The translations under genes and the position numbers were made by a program. Shown here piece after piece: positions 1 through 5,684 of a DNA stretch of 8,375 nucleotides (position 1 is the first letter of the stretch; every line of letters starts with the position of its first letter). Source of the stretch: Nitrospinota bacterium (GTDB lineage: Bacteria; Nitrospirota; Nitrospiria; Nitrospirales; UBA8639); contig JADFRB010000016.1 in the NCBI GenBank assembly GCA_022561525.1, positions 1-8,375 on the forward strand. The letters run 5' to 3'. The notes under the pieces are model-generated. The model saw only the letters and a list, made by a program, of their open reading frames with translations, was not told where the DNA came from and ran no database searches.

Positions 1-741
1 CAGAGCGAGAGCTATCCTCGCTTGCTCGATACCTTGACGCCAGGGGGAACGTTGACCGGTTCGGATGCTATCGGTGTCTATGCCCATGGTGTCACCGTTC
101 GATTAACCGAGGCATTAGGCGAAACCTTCGAGGCTGTGTGGTGGGTGTGCGGGGATGAAGATTTCTTTGCCCTCACGAAACATTTTATTCAAGCACGACC
201 TTCGACGACATACAATTTATCCAAATACGGAAAAGAATTCCCGGAGTTTCTGGATGAGGTGTCTCCGTTCCCCGACCTTCCTTTTTTGGGTGATCTTGCG
301 CGGTATGAATGGCTCTTTAAAGAACTGTTCCACACGGGACAACACGAGTCGGTCGCTCCTGATCGAATTCAGTCATTAACCGAAGACGCGACCATTCGGT
401 TTCGATTCGGCCATGCGGTTCGCCTTTTTTCCTCGCGATATGCCATTTACGATCTCTGGAAACTTCGGGGGACGGCTCATGAAGGAAAACCTCCAGTGGA
501 ATGGGATCATCCGCAGTGTCTTCTCTTATACAAAAAGGACCGACAAATCTACATCAACGAAGTTGGAGAAGCTGAATTTTCCGTTCTCAACGCACTTGGT
601 GAAGGACAGTCAATCGAAACGGCTCTCCATTCCGCAACTGAAGCGCATCCAAATTTTTCGCAAGAGCACATTTCACAATTATTCCAGATGGTGTTTCATA
701 CAGGTATCATTCAACACATTGAGATCACGCCTTCTTCGTAA
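1..741 (+). CDS. DUF2063 / HvfC-BufC family protein, partner of MNIO (DUF692) enzymes (5' end missing)
   Basis: The reading frame is open from the first base, so the N-terminus lies outside the window; the TTG at 22 need not be the start. The visible 246 residues match the DUF2063 layout. The N-terminal half has a Tyr-rich helical region with GDEDFF, then the NLSKYGKEFPEFL stretch and LPFLGDLARYEW. The C-terminal half (about residue 165 on) has a CLLLYKKD strand, a VLNALGEGQSIETAL helix and a final helical segment. In known systems (bufferins, Hvf) such proteins bind the precursor peptide and/or the DUF692 multinuclear iron enzyme that modifies Cys residues; they were once misannotated as DNA-binding. 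I infer that a DUF692 gene and a small precursor gene lie just upstream. A radical SAM gene follows 114 bases downstream. The family call is fairly firm; the biological substrate is unknown. Confidence 0.8.
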   Translation, partial: QSESYPRLLDTLTPGGTLTGSDAIGVYAHGVTVRLTEALGETFEAVWWVCGDEDFFALTKHFIQARPSTTYNLSKYGKEFPEFLDEVSPFPDLPFLGDLARYEWLFKELFHTGQHESVAPDRIQSLTEDATIRFRFGHAVRLFSSRYAIYDLWKLRGTAHEGKPPVEWDHPQCLLLYKKDRQIYINEVGEAEFSVLNALGEGQSIETALHSATEAHPNFSQEHISQLFQMVFHTGIIQHIEITPSS

Positions 742-769
742 TAGTATGTTAATTTCTTCATAAGCGAAC

Positions 770-803
770 CCCTCACCCTTCCCTCTCCCCTCAGGGGCGA
801 GGG
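770..803. repeat. REP-like palindromic repeat, copy A
   Basis: A pyrimidine-rich lead CCCTCACCCTT (770-780) is followed by a hairpin at 781-803. The stem is CCCTC-T-CCCC pairing with GGGG-C-GAGGG around a TCA loop, with one T/C mismatch. It lies 29 bases after the DUF2063 stop codon. The same lead-plus-hairpin layout appears in reverse orientation at 2580-2611. It could also act as a transcript-stabilising or attenuating hairpin between two genes. There is no T-run, so it is not a standard terminator. Confidence 0.6.
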
Positions 804-855
804 TTTAGAAAGATCCTAGTCGAAGGTTGGGACACTTTCCATTTCAAGACCACTC

Positions 856-1869
856 ATGCACTTGATCAATCAAATCACAAGACCCTTGACAAACGTATTG
901 GCTGGCCGCCCCCTCTTGGCCATCTTGGAAGTGTGCCTCCGATGCAATTCTGCCTGTGGCTACTGTGACCTGCCCTTGAATCAAGGCCGTTATGAAATGA
1001 CGCGTGACGAAATTCGACGAGTATTTCGCCATCTGTATCAAGAAGGGCTTCGCTTTGTTTTTGTGCAAGGTGGTGAGCCGCTCGTTCGTCGCGACCTTCC
1101 GGAGATTCTTGAGGACTTGGCAAGCATAGGATTCCACCTGACACTCATCACAAATGGGACCAAATTCACGGAATCGCTGATTGACCGATTGGAGCCACTG
1201 AAGGTGAACATTTCCATCAGCCTAGACACCCTACACCGCGAGCGCTATCAACGCATTCGAGGAAGAGACCAATTACCGGAGGTGTTAAATGGAATTGAAC
1301 TCTTACAGAACTATCCACACCCCAAGTACCTCACCTGCATTGTGAGCCAACAGAATAGGCACGATGTACTTGATGTCGCTCGGTTTGCACGGGCACACGG
1401 ATGTATTCCAGTCATCGGGGCGTACCACTGGAATATCGAACGTTACGGAAAAGTTGATCTGACGTTACAGTACGAACGAACAGTGGCCCGTAAAGTTTTT
1501 GAGCAGGTGGTTGAATCAGACCTAGTCCCCTCGGGCTACTTTCGGCAATACCTGCGGGATAACATCACATGGTTAAGCGGTAAATCTTTAGCGCCCTGCG
1601 ATGCCGGAAAATACAGCATTGCGATTGATGCCTCCGGCAATGTGGCACCCTGTCTCGCGCTCAAGCATGCAGGCAATCTTCTCGAACAATCGCTCCCTCA
1701 GATTCTGTCCCGTTTTGATACCAATCGTATCCGCACCTGCTCTGACCAATCATCGTGCAACATGCTGTGCAGCCGGGTAATCGGCTCGGTGCTTCGCCAC
1801 CCGATTCAAGCTGCAATCACCCCAACGCACCTCAACCCATTGGAGAGAGTTAATGCTGGTTCGCCCTGA
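856..1869 (+). CDS. Radical SAM protein with SPASM-like C-terminal cluster domain
   Basis: This 337-residue protein is a radical SAM enzyme, reductively cleaving S-adenosylmethionine at a [4Fe-4S] cluster. The cluster motif CNSACGYC gives C30-x3-C34-x2-C37, and GGEP at 72-75 is the SAM-binding motif. The partial TIM barrel continues through LITNGT and ISISLDTL. The C-terminal part has a SPASM-like set of cysteines: C248, C266 (after the IDASGNVAPC strand turn), C295, C301 and C305 (Cx5Cx3C), enough for at least one auxiliary cluster. The usual CX2C that opens this block is absent, so it may hold one rather than two. Such enzymes mainly modify ribosomal peptides, but also act on small molecules. 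The ATG at 856 has no clear Shine-Dalgarno sequence. The 3' end overlaps the ferritin-like gene by 17 bases, implying coupled translation. The position after a DUF2063 gene supports a peptide substrate, by inference only. Confidence 0.94.
   Translation: MHLINQITRPLTNVLAGRPLLAILEVCLRCNSACGYCDLPLNQGRYEMTRDEIRRVFRHLYQEGLRFVFVQGGEPLVRRDLPEILEDLASIGFHLTLITNGTKFTESLIDRLEPLKVNISISLDTLHRERYQRIRGRDQLPEVLNGIELLQNYPHPKYLTCIVSQQNRHDVLDVARFARAHGCIPVIGAYHWNIERYGKVDLTLQYERTVARKVFEQVVESDLVPSGYFRQYLRDNITWLSGKSLAPCDAGKYSIAIDASGNVAPCLALKHAGNLLEQSLPQILSRFDTNRIRTCSDQSSCNMLCSRVIGSVLRHPIQAAITPTHLNPLERVNAGSP
1842..1845 (+). promoter_or_regulatory. Ribosome binding site inside the radical SAM gene
   Basis: GGAG within TGGAGAGAGTTA sits 7 bases before the ATG at 1853, inside the last codons of the radical SAM gene. 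It fixes the start of the ferritin-like protein and supports tight co-expression of the two. Confidence 0.7.
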
Positions 1870-2488
1870 CAAACGCCGCCCCTTAGCCGAACTGCTGCGG
1901 TTTTTAGAATTGGGGGAGCGCCTGGCTCATCATTGCGCCGCCGCGCAAGCCAGGTTAGCCCCAACGCCAAAGATGCGTCGCTTTCTTATGAACCAGGCTC
2001 GACAGGAAGCATTTCACGCCACAGTGTTTAATCACGCAGCCTTGTGGATTGATCCCCGTCACCACACGCACGCCGAACTATTTATACCGCTGACCGAATA
2101 CGAGAGATTGATCCTGGATGCGCTCGATCGAAACGATTTCCTGGAAACCATTGTGGCAGAACAAGTGATTTTAGAAAGTCTGGGAGAAGCCATCCTTCTT
2201 AAACTGGAAGCAGGCCTGAAAAAGCGAGGTGCGCCGTTCCAAAGACTTCGCAAGGTATTGCTTCACCAAGAAGAAGCCCACCATGGCTTTGGAACCCGAG
2301 TCCTTGATCAAGCCATCACAGATGGGACGACTGACCATGGCGAGCTGCGGCACAAGGCCGGGCCGTATTTACTATTGACGAACTCATTAGTGCTAACATT
2401 ACAAACACGCTTCGATGACATTGATGAAGATCCAAACGAATACCTCGCCACGCAACGACAACTCCTTCCGAAGTGGCTCTACACCTAG
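1853..2488 (+). CDS. Ferritin-like / R2-like diiron carboxylate protein
   Basis: This 211-residue, mostly helical protein has the spacing of a four-helix-bundle diiron site. Helix 1 has FLELGERLAHH (E19 or E22), helix 2 has RQEAFH (E52-x2-H55), helix 3 has AEQVILESLGEA (E103 or E108), and helix 4 has HQEEAHHGFG (E140-x2-H143 or E141-x2-H144). The E ... ExxH ... E ... ExxH order is that of ribonucleotide reductase R2, AurF-type N-oxygenases and acyl-ACP desaturases, so O2-dependent oxidation of a substrate is plausible. Iron storage is less likely because it sits beside a radical SAM gene. It has no signal peptide, so it is cytoplasmic. Its start lies within the radical SAM gene. The C-terminus (about 150-211) is less distinctive. 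Substrate and exact subfamily are not recognisable from sequence alone. Confidence 0.82.
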   Translation: MLVRPDKRRPLAELLRFLELGERLAHHCAAAQARLAPTPKMRRFLMNQARQEAFHATVFNHAALWIDPRHHTHAELFIPLTEYERLILDALDRNDFLETIVAEQVILESLGEAILLKLEAGLKKRGAPFQRLRKVLLHQEEAHHGFGTRVLDQAITDGTTDHGELRHKAGPYLLLTNSLVLTLQTRFDDIDEDPNEYLATQRQLLPKWLYT

Positions 2489-2496
2489 GGAGGCGA

Positions 2497-2520
2497 AGGG
2501 TTTGGGCAAAAATAACTTCC
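2497..2520. repeat. Short dispersed repeat, copy 1
   Basis: This 24-base stretch begins AGGGTTTGGGCAAA and ends AATAACTTCC, nine bases after the ferritin-like stop codon. It matches 8217-8240 at 21 of 24 positions in the same orientation, and its first half matches 2680-2697 in inverted orientation. Confidence 0.6.
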
Positions 2521-2579
2521 GGGTTTTCCATGGATAGTCCCCAGACGGTTATTTTTTTCGAAATGATTCTGCTTCCGAT

Positions 2580-2611
2580 CCTCTCCTTTGTAAGGAGAGG
2601 CTAGGTGAGGT
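2580..2611. repeat. REP-like palindromic repeat, copy B (reverse orientation)
   Basis: A perfect 9-bp stem CCTCTCCTT / AAGGAGAGG surrounds a TGT loop (2580-2600), followed by CTAGGTGAGGT (2601-2611). Its reverse complement has the same layout as the repeat at 770-803: an ACCTCACC-type lead, then a C/T-rich stem. The two copies therefore flank the radical SAM and ferritin-like genes in opposite orientation. No T-run follows the stem. Confidence 0.62.
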
Positions 2612-2679
2612 AGAGTCTTGGAACCATCGGCAAGCGACGATCAGCCATACTTTTTACCCATACTAATGCCAGAAAAACC

Positions 2680-2697
2680 TTCTTGCGCGAGCCCTAA
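2680..2697. repeat. Short dispersed repeat, partial inverted copy at the glycosyltransferase start
   Basis: TTCTTGCGCGAGCCCTAA matches the reverse complement of part of 8217-8240 at 17 of 18 positions and is inverted relative to 2497-2520. It ends three bases before the ATG of the glycosyltransferase, and its terminal TAA is an in-frame stop just ahead of that ATG. It occupies the place where a ribosome binding site would be expected. Confidence 0.55.
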
Positions 2698-2700
2698 AAA

Positions 2701-3396
2701 ATGCTCTCGGTTATCATTCCCACCTACAACGAAGAAAAGGTCTTGCACAGTACGCTCACCTCGTTGCTTCGACAGCAAGGAGAGTATGACATCATTGTCG
2801 TGGATGGAGGGAGCACGGACCGCACTCAGGACATTGCACAGGGAATACCCGGCATCACGGTATTAACGGCCTCAAAAGGACGCGCGTCACAGATGAATGC
2901 CGGGGCACGACATGCTGGCGTGAACGGGACTCAACCCGATGATTGGTTACTGTTTCTGCATGCTGACACCATCCTACCTGCGAACGGCATTCAACGCCTC
3001 AATACGATGAAAGATGATTCGTCCATTCAAGCCGGTGGGTTTTCCCATCAGTTCTCAGGAGACGATTGGCGCCTTCGCGTTGTGTCCTGGCTGGACAATT
3101 TCCGTTGTCGGTATTCGAGAATTATTTACGGCGATCAAGCGCTGTTTGTCCGTCAGAGTCTGTTTCAGCAACTCGGGGGATTCCCCAACCAGCCAATACT
3201 TGAAGACGTGGCATTCTGCGAACAACTCCTCAAGCACACGTTGCCAATCCTGCTCGATCCACCAGTCATCACCGACTCCCGCAAGTTCGTCCAAATGGGC
3301 ATCTGGCGCAGCCTCGCCCGCGTGTTTCTGATTATTCTCAGTGTTGAATTTCGCTTGCCTGTCCTCGCTCCTGCCTTTTTTCAAGATATCCGATAA
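2701..3396 (+). CDS. Family 2 glycosyltransferase, TIGR04283-type (rSAM/selenodomain-associated transferase 2)
   Basis: This 231-residue GT-A fold protein is of the usual length for its family. MLSVIIPTYNEE opens the Rossmann-like nucleotide-sugar domain. DGGSTD (35-40) binds the nucleotide, and KGRASQMNAGA is characteristic of this subfamily. HADT (87-90) is the metal-binding DxD equivalent. YGDQALFV (D145) and PILEDVAF (E168, D169) mark the acceptor side and catalytic region. The hydrophobic segment around 205-225 may touch the membrane. The family is often found with radical SAM enzymes and in arsenosugar-type loci; the radical SAM gene here lacks the ArsS signature, so that pathway is not implied. 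The ATG at 2701 is the only possible start nearby because TAA precedes it two codons earlier, yet no Shine-Dalgarno sequence is visible. Confidence 0.92.
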   Translation: MLSVIIPTYNEEKVLHSTLTSLLRQQGEYDIIVVDGGSTDRTQDIAQGIPGITVLTASKGRASQMNAGARHAGVNGTQPDDWLLFLHADTILPANGIQRLNTMKDDSSIQAGGFSHQFSGDDWRLRVVSWLDNFRCRYSRIIYGDQALFVRQSLFQQLGGFPNQPILEDVAFCEQLLKHTLPILLDPPVITDSRKFVQMGIWRSLARVFLIILSVEFRLPVLAPAFFQDIR

Positions 3397-3530
3397 CACC
3401 TAATTCTGCTATCTCCTTGGGATGGCAAGTCTTGACTTCATACATGAACTTCCTTCTGGTCTGCCCTATGACATGAAACCCATCGGTGTGTGGGAAAGTT
3501 TAGGGCACCTCTAAAAACCGTCCTTTTCCG

Positions 3531-3556
3531 TGAGCGCGGCGTCAGCCGCGTGCTCA
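3531..3556. repeat. GC-rich hairpin
   Basis: TGAGC-GCGGC pairs with GCCGC-GT-GCTCA around a GTCA tetraloop, giving ten base pairs with a two-base GT bulge. It sits eight bases left of the larger palindromic element and may belong to the same repeat family. No T-run follows. Confidence 0.5.
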
Positions 3557-3563
3557 AATCCTC

Positions 3564-3786
3564 ATGGGAATGTTGAAAAAGCCGCCAGCGGCGTTCTCGC
3601 CATTTTGCCGTGCTCACGTACTCCATGTACGCTCCGCGCGTCAAAATGGCTGCGGCCTTGCTGGACGGACCCTTCGGAAAGACTCAGGGCATGCTTTTTT
3701 GAACATCCCTCCCCTCCAGCTAGATGCTGTCTGTCTCCCCTTGAGCATTTATTTGCGATGAGAGTGTAAATGTTCAACAATCCCAT
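3564..3786. repeat. Nested palindromic (MITE/REP-like) dispersed element
   Basis: The outermost inverted repeats are ATGGGAATGTTGAA (3564-3577) and TTCAACAATCCCAT (3773-3786), matching at 13 of 14 positions. A second right-hand copy, GCTTTTTTGAACATCCC (3693-3709), roughly mirrors GGGAATGTTGAAAAAGC (3566-3582). Inside are GCCATTTTG (3599-3607) with CAAAATGGC (3642-3650), and at the centre CGTAC-TCCAT-GTACG (3617-3631). The whole can fold as a long interrupted hairpin. The motif pair GTTGAAAAAGCCGCCAGC ... GCTGGACGG recalls repeats I associate with Nitrospira genomes; that is memory, not a search. No transposase and no target-site duplication is seen. Confidence 0.62.
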
Positions 3787-3925
3787 AGGGAAGGCAAAGT
3801 TTTATCTTCTGCAGGACAAAAGAAAGTCTCAGCCAGGAATGGTCAGCCTAGTTATTTCTTAGGATTTCGTATATGGCCCCCCTACGATTTATGAGTCCTG
3901 ACTACCTGCACCTTGGATATTTTCT

Positions 3926-4360
3926 ATGAATCCTCTGTTCATTCGCAGAGGACTCCAATACCTTATTGGTGGGATTTTCGCTGTCTCAGCATTCACCAAA
4001 GCATTTGATGTATCCGGCTTTGCTGAAGTTCTTCGTACCTATCAAGCATTTCCCGATAGCACCCTCTTTCCCCTCGCACTGATTATCACCACGCTAGAAT
4101 TGGGCCTGGGGGTTTGGATCCTTTGGGGACACCGACTCCACACCAGCGCCACTATAGCAGCGATCATGAATGTAGGCTACGCAGGTTGGATGGTTCTTGC
4201 CCTGCTTCGAGGATTACACATCCCTAATTGCGGCTGCTTCGGTGTCTTCTTTGCTCGTCCTCTCACATGGGCGACACCACTCGAAGACCTGGTATTTGCT
4301 GGCCTGTGCCTCATCCTGAGGTATCTAGCTAGTTCCCCGAGAAAGGAAAGGTTCAATTGA
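3926..4360 (+). CDS. MauE/DoxX-like integral membrane protein
   Basis: This 144-residue protein has about four membrane helices (roughly 8-25, 46-68, 74-95 and 118-134). MauE-family marks are visible: SAFTKAFD near the end of helix 1, TTLELGLGVWIL (E58) in helix 2, and the conserved NCGCFG motif (C102, C104) in the loop after helix 3. MauE is needed for disulfide formation in methylamine dehydrogenase. Related DoxX/MauE proteins act in membrane redox reactions, often with quinones and thiols, so a thiol-redox role at the inner membrane is likely. DoxX-type proteins (BufD/HvfX) also occur in MNIO/DUF2063 loci, which could link it to the gene at the left edge. However, 529 bases with repeats separate it from the glycosyltransferase, so co-transcription is doubtful. 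No other mau genes are present. Confidence 0.85.
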   Translation: MNPLFIRRGLQYLIGGIFAVSAFTKAFDVSGFAEVLRTYQAFPDSTLFPLALIITTLELGLGVWILWGHRLHTSATIAAIMNVGYAGWMVLALLRGLHIPNCGCFGVFFARPLTWATPLEDLVFAGLCLILRYLASSPRKERFN

Positions 4361-4373
4361 TAAGAAACGTAAG

Positions 4374-4381
4374 AAAGGAGG
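4374..4381 (+). promoter_or_regulatory. Orphan Shine-Dalgarno-like sequence
   Basis: AAAGGAGG lies 14 bases after the MauE-like stop codon. The only start codons in range lead to a few codons before a stop (GTG at 4396 is followed by TAA four codons later), and the next real gene is on the other strand. It may be the relic of a lost downstream gene or chance. Confidence 0.3.
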
Positions 4382-4450
4382 AAAAAGCTAAAATCGTGCG
4401 TAAAGCATAACAAAGGTCATGTCTTGCAATTCTCAGCTCTAACTTAAAGA

Positions 4451-4828
4451 TTACCGATCAAATATTTCCTCTAGACTTCGCAAAGCTTTTGAGCTCGTCC
4501 TTCTGATAACATCCTCGGTTTTGGCGGTAAGCAGGACATACTTGGTCCGTTCCCCAGTGGCCTTAATTTCAAGGTACTTCGCATCTTTGGCGTTTTGAAT
4601 GGCTCGTCTTGCTTGAGAAGCGGAAAGCTGCGGAATGATTTTTTCGGCATCACTCATGGTCACGGGAATCTTTTTGGCCTGTTGGCGAAACAACTCTGTA
4701 AACAGAGTCCAATAATAGCTTTGCTGAAGTTTCGGCTCTCTCGCAAAAGTCGAAATCCATTCCTTGGCAGCCTCCTCGTTCACAGCTTCGATATACTGCA
4801 CGATTTCTTTATCAGAATATTTTTTCAC
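4451..4828 (-). CDS. Small winged-helix-like protein, possible transcriptional regulator
   Basis: This 125-residue protein starts at GTG (4828), with GAGG seven bases upstream. It is charged and helical, without a signal peptide or membrane segment. The middle and C-terminal parts resemble a winged helix: a helix around TMSDAEKIIPQLS (57-69), a recognition-like helix SASQARRAIQNAKDAKYL (69-86), then a beta wing, IKATGERTKYVLLT (88-101), and a final basic helix. The N-terminal 50 residues carry amphipathic helices that could mediate dimerisation. I do not recognise a named family, and DNA binding is inferred from this pattern only. It is divergent from the histidine-rich protein gene and could regulate it or itself through the AT-rich region between them. 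Confidence 0.7.
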   Translation of the reverse strand: MKKYSDKEIVQYIEAVNEEAAKEWISTFAREPKLQQSYYWTLFTELFRQQAKKIPVTMSDAEKIIPQLSASQARRAIQNAKDAKYLEIKATGERTKYVLLTAKTEDVIRRTSSKALRSLEEIFDR

Positions 4829-4992
4829 CTTGGCGCCTCGTTCCGGTTCGTCAACAACAATATTATCATCCGCCCTCTACCCTTTTTGAGAAATCTAATA
4901 CACACCGAAAAAATTAGCAATGTACAAGTCATTGTTTTTACTATATTAATAATCACATTGATAACCATAAAGACTTCTTTTTGATAATCAAT

Positions 4993-5021
4993 TTGACAAG
5001 TATTTTGAATATTGTTAGCGT
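4993..5021 (+). promoter_or_regulatory. Candidate sigma-70-type promoter for the histidine-rich protein gene
   Basis: A perfect -35 box, TTGACA (4993-4998), is followed after 17 bases by TAGCGT (5016-5021). That is only a 3 of 6 match to TATAAT, so the assignment is tentative. It would give a leader of about 70 bases before the ATG at 5096. Confidence 0.35.
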
Positions 5022-5082
5022 AACTCATGGGCAAGAATGAAAGATGGAACGTCTTTAATGTGTGGAAAGTTAGATATTTCTA

Positions 5083-5089
5083 AAGGAGG
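5083..5089 (+). promoter_or_regulatory. Strong ribosome binding site
   Basis: AAGGAGG lies six bases before the ATG at 5096 and only three before the GTG at 5093, so it favours the ATG as the start of the histidine-rich protein. Confidence 0.8.
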
Positions 5090-5095
5090 TGTGTG

Positions 5096-5542
5096 ATGAA
5101 AACTTACGCGACGACCTCTGATCGATTAGGACGCACGTCCAACTCTCGTAAAACACGGGGAGGCCTGGGAAGAGTTGCCTTGGCTGCCAGTCTTATTTTC
5201 CTCACGGTAGGTGGACTCACTTCGGCGTGGGCGGGAGACCAACGCAACGCAACAACCCGTTCTCCCTATCTTCACCTCACGGGTGTTTCCATTCATGTGG
5301 ATTTGGGACTATTCCACCTCGGTGGCCACCACCATCATTATCGGCCTACCCAATACCACCATTACCGGCATGGCCACCACCAATATGGGCATCGCAATCA
5401 TTATGCCGGACACGGCTACTCCAACAGGCATGACACACATAATGGCCCTCGACATTTCCGTGGCCACGATGGCTCACGAGGGCATCGGGGAAACCACGGT
5501 GTTAGCCAATCCTACCGCAGACATGGAAACCACAGGCGATGA
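5096..5542 (+). CDS. Secreted histidine-rich protein, putative metal binder
   Basis: This 148-residue protein has a Sec signal peptide: a long basic N-region (1-26, no twin-arginine motif), a hydrophobic core at 27-43, and likely cleavage after AWA (44-46). The mature N-terminal part (47-77) holds LHLTGVSIHVDLGLFHLGG, which may form strands. Residues 78-148 are low-complexity and rich in His, Gly, Arg, Tyr and Asn. They open with HHHH and contain about twenty histidines in some 70 residues, mostly as HH, GH, RH and NH pairs, with no cysteine. Binding of Ni, Cu or Zn in the periplasm is an inference from composition. I recognise no named family. The gene has a strong ribosome binding site, a candidate promoter and its own terminator, so it is probably monocistronic. 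Other frames through this repetitive stretch are also open, but lack a ribosome binding site and a signal peptide. Confidence 0.82.
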   Translation: MKTYATTSDRLGRTSNSRKTRGGLGRVALAASLIFLTVGGLTSAWAGDQRNATTRSPYLHLTGVSIHVDLGLFHLGGHHHHYRPTQYHHYRHGHHQYGHRNHYAGHGYSNRHDTHNGPRHFRGHDGSRGHRGNHGVSQSYRRHGNHRR

Positions 5543-5594
5543 TTAGGTGACCCATTCACCACTTCGTTAATGGCATTTTGGCGCGCCCACCTCA

Positions 5595-5630
5595 ACCCCT
5601 GGGATCATGGTGACCCCAGGGGTATTTTTT
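5595..5630 (+). terminator. Rho-independent terminator
   Basis: ACCCCTGGG (5595-5603) pairs perfectly with CCCAGGGGT (5615-5623). Inside the loop TCA/TGA can pair further across an A/C mismatch. The stem is followed by ATTTTTT (5624-5630). It lies 52 bases after the histidine-rich gene and terminates that transcript. Confidence 0.88.
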
Positions 5631-5684
5631 AGTGAGTAGCCCCACAAGGAGTATGTGAAAGGCGCAAGGTTTTGCAATAAAGAT

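Larger units (their letters stand above)
3397..3925. other. Gene-free intergenic stretch rich in inverted repeats
   Basis: This 529-base stretch lies between the glycosyltransferase and the MauE-like gene. All frames in it are short and lack family signatures. Bases 3397-3530 show nothing recognisable. A hairpin lies at 3531-3556 and a large palindromic element at 3564-3786. Bases 3787-3925 presumably carry the MauE-like promoter, but I see no convincing -35/-10 pair. No strong Shine-Dalgarno sequence precedes the ATG at 3926. Confidence 0.7.
4829..5095. promoter_or_regulatory. AT-rich divergent intergenic region
   Basis: This region separates the winged-helix gene (-) from the histidine-rich protein gene (+). 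Bases about 4855-5020 are far richer in A and T than the surroundings, with runs such as TATATTAATAATCACATTGA, as expected for a divergent promoter or a binding site for a nucleoid protein or regulator. TTAGA-TATT-TCTAA (5070-5083) is a small perfect dyad just before the ribosome binding site of the + gene. Confidence 0.5.

Noticed and set aside
856..3396. Arsenosugar biosynthesis cluster, because of the TIGR04283-type transferase
   Set aside because: The radical SAM protein lacks the ArsS N-terminal signature and selenodomain, and no ArsM-type methyltransferase is present.
3562..3786. Short open frames on both strands inside the palindromic element
   Set aside because: Inverted repeats give mirror-image open frames; no protein family signature and no ribosome binding sites.
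3564..3786. CRISPR array or insertion sequence
   Set aside because: There are no regularly spaced direct repeats and no transposase or its remnant; it is a non-coding palindrome.
3926..4360. Part of a methylamine dehydrogenase (mau) operon
   Set aside because: No mauA, mauB, mauD or mauG is nearby; the CGCFG motif alone places the protein only in the broad MauE/DoxX group.
4825..5034. 69-residue frame on the minus strand whose stop overlaps the GTG of the winged-helix gene
   Set aside because: The start is a TTG without a ribosome binding site, the composition simply follows the AT-rich promoter region, and no family pattern is visible. The overlap is probably chance.
5211..5546. Alternative open frames through the histidine-rich gene
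   Set aside because: Low-complexity repeats leave several frames open; only the frame from 5096 has a ribosome binding site and a signal peptide.
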